DNA of 64,000 bases from Meloidogyne chitwoodi (taxonomy: Eukaryota > Nematoda > Chromadorea > Rhabditida > Meloidogynidae). Under the pieces are notes generated by a model. The model saw only the letters and a list, made by a program, of their open reading frames with translations, searched no databases and was not told where the DNA came from. The stretch is from contig JACZZP010000018.1 in assembly GCA_015183035.1 (NCBI GenBank), forward strand, positions 806,001 through 870,000, read 5' to 3'. Shown one piece after another: positions 62,507 to 64,000 of the stretch. The translations under genes and the position numbers were made by a program. Each line of letters begins with the position of its first letter. The stretch's first letter is position 1.

Positions 62507-64000
62507 TTAATTAAAAAAAGAATCATCATCTTCGTCTTCTTCAATAATTTCAATACTAATATTATTATTATCTTCAACAAAAATTGTTTCTTCTACACAA
62601 TTAATTTCTTTTTCTTCTTGTTGTTGTTCTAATAAATTTTCTTCTTCTTCCTCTTCTTCAAAAATAATTATTTCTTTATGATTAGTAGTAATATGTTCAA
62701 ATATAGTTTCATCAACTACTAAATTTGTTTCATTTTTTTCTTCATTTTTAGATTTTTCATCATTCCATAATTCTGGTAATTTTATTGGTAAAAGATCTGA
62801 TAATAAACATCCTGATCTTAAATTTATATAAACCTAAAAAAGTTAATTAATAAATATTAATAATAATAATAACCTCTTCTGAACGTTCTACAATATCTTT
62901 AGGAATTCCCATTTTTAAAGCAGTAAAAGTAGCATAAGAAAAATCAGTAATTCCATCAACTAAATTAAAATGAAAATCTAAAGTATCATCATCAACTCTG
63001 CTAACACCCATTGTTTGATATTTTAAAAGTTTATTTGGATCTATTAATAATTCTGGAAGTGCATAAAAATGAGAAGCAACAATTACATGAGGACATTTTT
63101 CTATTGGTCCTTCAAGCCAATAATTTAAACAGCTAGCTAATAAAGAAAGACCAACTTCCTTAAAATTAAAAACATTATAAATATATTAACACAAATATAT
63201 AGAATTTATAACAAAAATATTTATTTTGGGAGGAATATGTGTAGAAAAGAAGTTGTAGTACTGGAAAATAAACTAAAGGAATTATAAAGGGATAAAACCT
63301 TTCAAAATATTGAATTTCATTTAAGAAATTAAGGTAATATTTTTATTAATTTTCACAAACCGTTTGTGTTCCTTTCCCAAACTCGTCAATTATAAGTAAA
63401 GAATTTTGATCACTACAAGCAACTGCCCTCGACATCTAAATATTTTTAAATAAATAATTTTTTAAAATAAAAACTTGTTTCAAATCATTAGCAAATGAAG
63501 ACATTCCATCCAATACAGAATCAACGGTATAAAGCCTTGACATTATTCTATTAATTTTTCCAATAGTTGCACGATAAGCAGGTACAAAAGAGCCAACACA
63601 TGCTAAGTAAACTATTGCTCCAATCTAAAAATTATATTAAAAGAAAAAAGATATTTTAAAATATATACCCAACCATTTTAAGATAAACACTTTTTCCAGA
63701 TGAATTAGGGCCAAATAATACTTTAATTTTTCCATCTTCCGTTGAACTACTTAAAAAAAATTAATAAAATATTATTTTAATTTTAAATAAAAAAAACATT
63801 ATAGGATTAGACACATATGTCCCTAATTTACATAAATGTTCAGCTATTGGATGTCTAGCCTCTTTAATTGACAAAATAGGTTCTTCAACAAATTTAGGAC
63901 ATATCCAATTGTATTTACGAGCAACTTGTGAACTAATATTTTGAAATAATTTAAATAAATTAATTAATAATATTTTATTACAGTGAAACAAAACAATCCA
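62507..64000 (-). CDS. MSH5: MutS homologue MSH5, C-terminal part (cut by window edge)
   Basis: MSH5 pairs with MSH4 to stabilise meiotic crossover intermediates. The visible part covers the end of the lever region (SSQVARKYNWICPKFVEEP, IKEARHPIAEHLCK) and the ATPase. Walker A is FGPNSSGKSVYLKMVG. Next are IGAIVYLACVGSFVPA (the GSFVPA block is typical of MSH5), ATIGKINRIMSRLYT with DGMSSFANDLKQ, Walker B LLIIDEFGKGT, then a conserved ASHFYALPEL. The C-terminus is an acidic Glu/Asn tail. All ATPase residues needed for function are intact. The gene continues beyond 64000. Confidence 0.88.

Overview
The window is nuclear DNA from an AT-rich nematode. A plant-parasitic tylenchid of the Meloidogyne type is my best guess. 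The reasons are very AT-rich non-coding DNA, genes cut into many short exons by introns mostly 30-70 bp long, and proteins that read as nematode orthologues. The genus is inference; no ribosomal or mitochondrial marker is present.

Layout: 1-1308 is intergenic with one tRNA-like relic. 1309-11382 (+) is a secreted protein with 11 EF-hands. One of its introns (about 5.8 kb) holds a U2 snRNA gene, a U2 5'-end fragment, a GIY-YIG gene on the minus strand, a hAT-type MITE with exact 8-bp target duplications, and a relic of the same repeat family with a BED-finger-like ORF. 11.5-22.6 kb (all minus) carries GOSR1/GOS-28, TMEM144, two tandem TMEM177 paralogues and an F-box/LRR protein. 23.0-25.6 kb (+) has ribose-5-phosphate isomerase and two closely spaced small membrane proteins. 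25.8-33.9 kb (minus) has an SRCIN1/KIAA1217-type adaptor, cytochrome b561 and V-ATPase subunit D.

34.3-37.3 kb is a small accessory patch: a short mitochondrial-like gene with a duplicated last exon, a broken ORF, an orphan membrane protein and palindromic repeats. 37.3-45.4 kb (+) is CNOT1, the scaffold of the CCR4-NOT deadenylase. 46.0-51.4 kb (minus) has a CNDP-type dipeptidase and nucleostemin. 51.7-54.6 kb (+) has proteasome ATPase Rpt3 and GPN3. 55.2-64 kb (minus) has an orphan secreted Cys-rich protein with a second hAT-type MITE in an intron, TTC27, TATA-binding protein and the C-terminal part of MSH5, cut by the window edge.

Most of the genes are conserved housekeeping genes of transcription, RNA decay, protein turnover, ribosome biogenesis, membrane traffic and proton pumping. 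They do not form one pathway. The unusual biology lies in the giant intron, the MITE family that shares a core but not its tips, the scattered tRNA-like relics (four of five in introns), the U2 copy with an altered 5' end, and the orphan genes near 5.2, 25, 36 and 56 kb. Exon coordinates were read by eye from splice signals and reading frame, and individual junctions may be off by a few bases.
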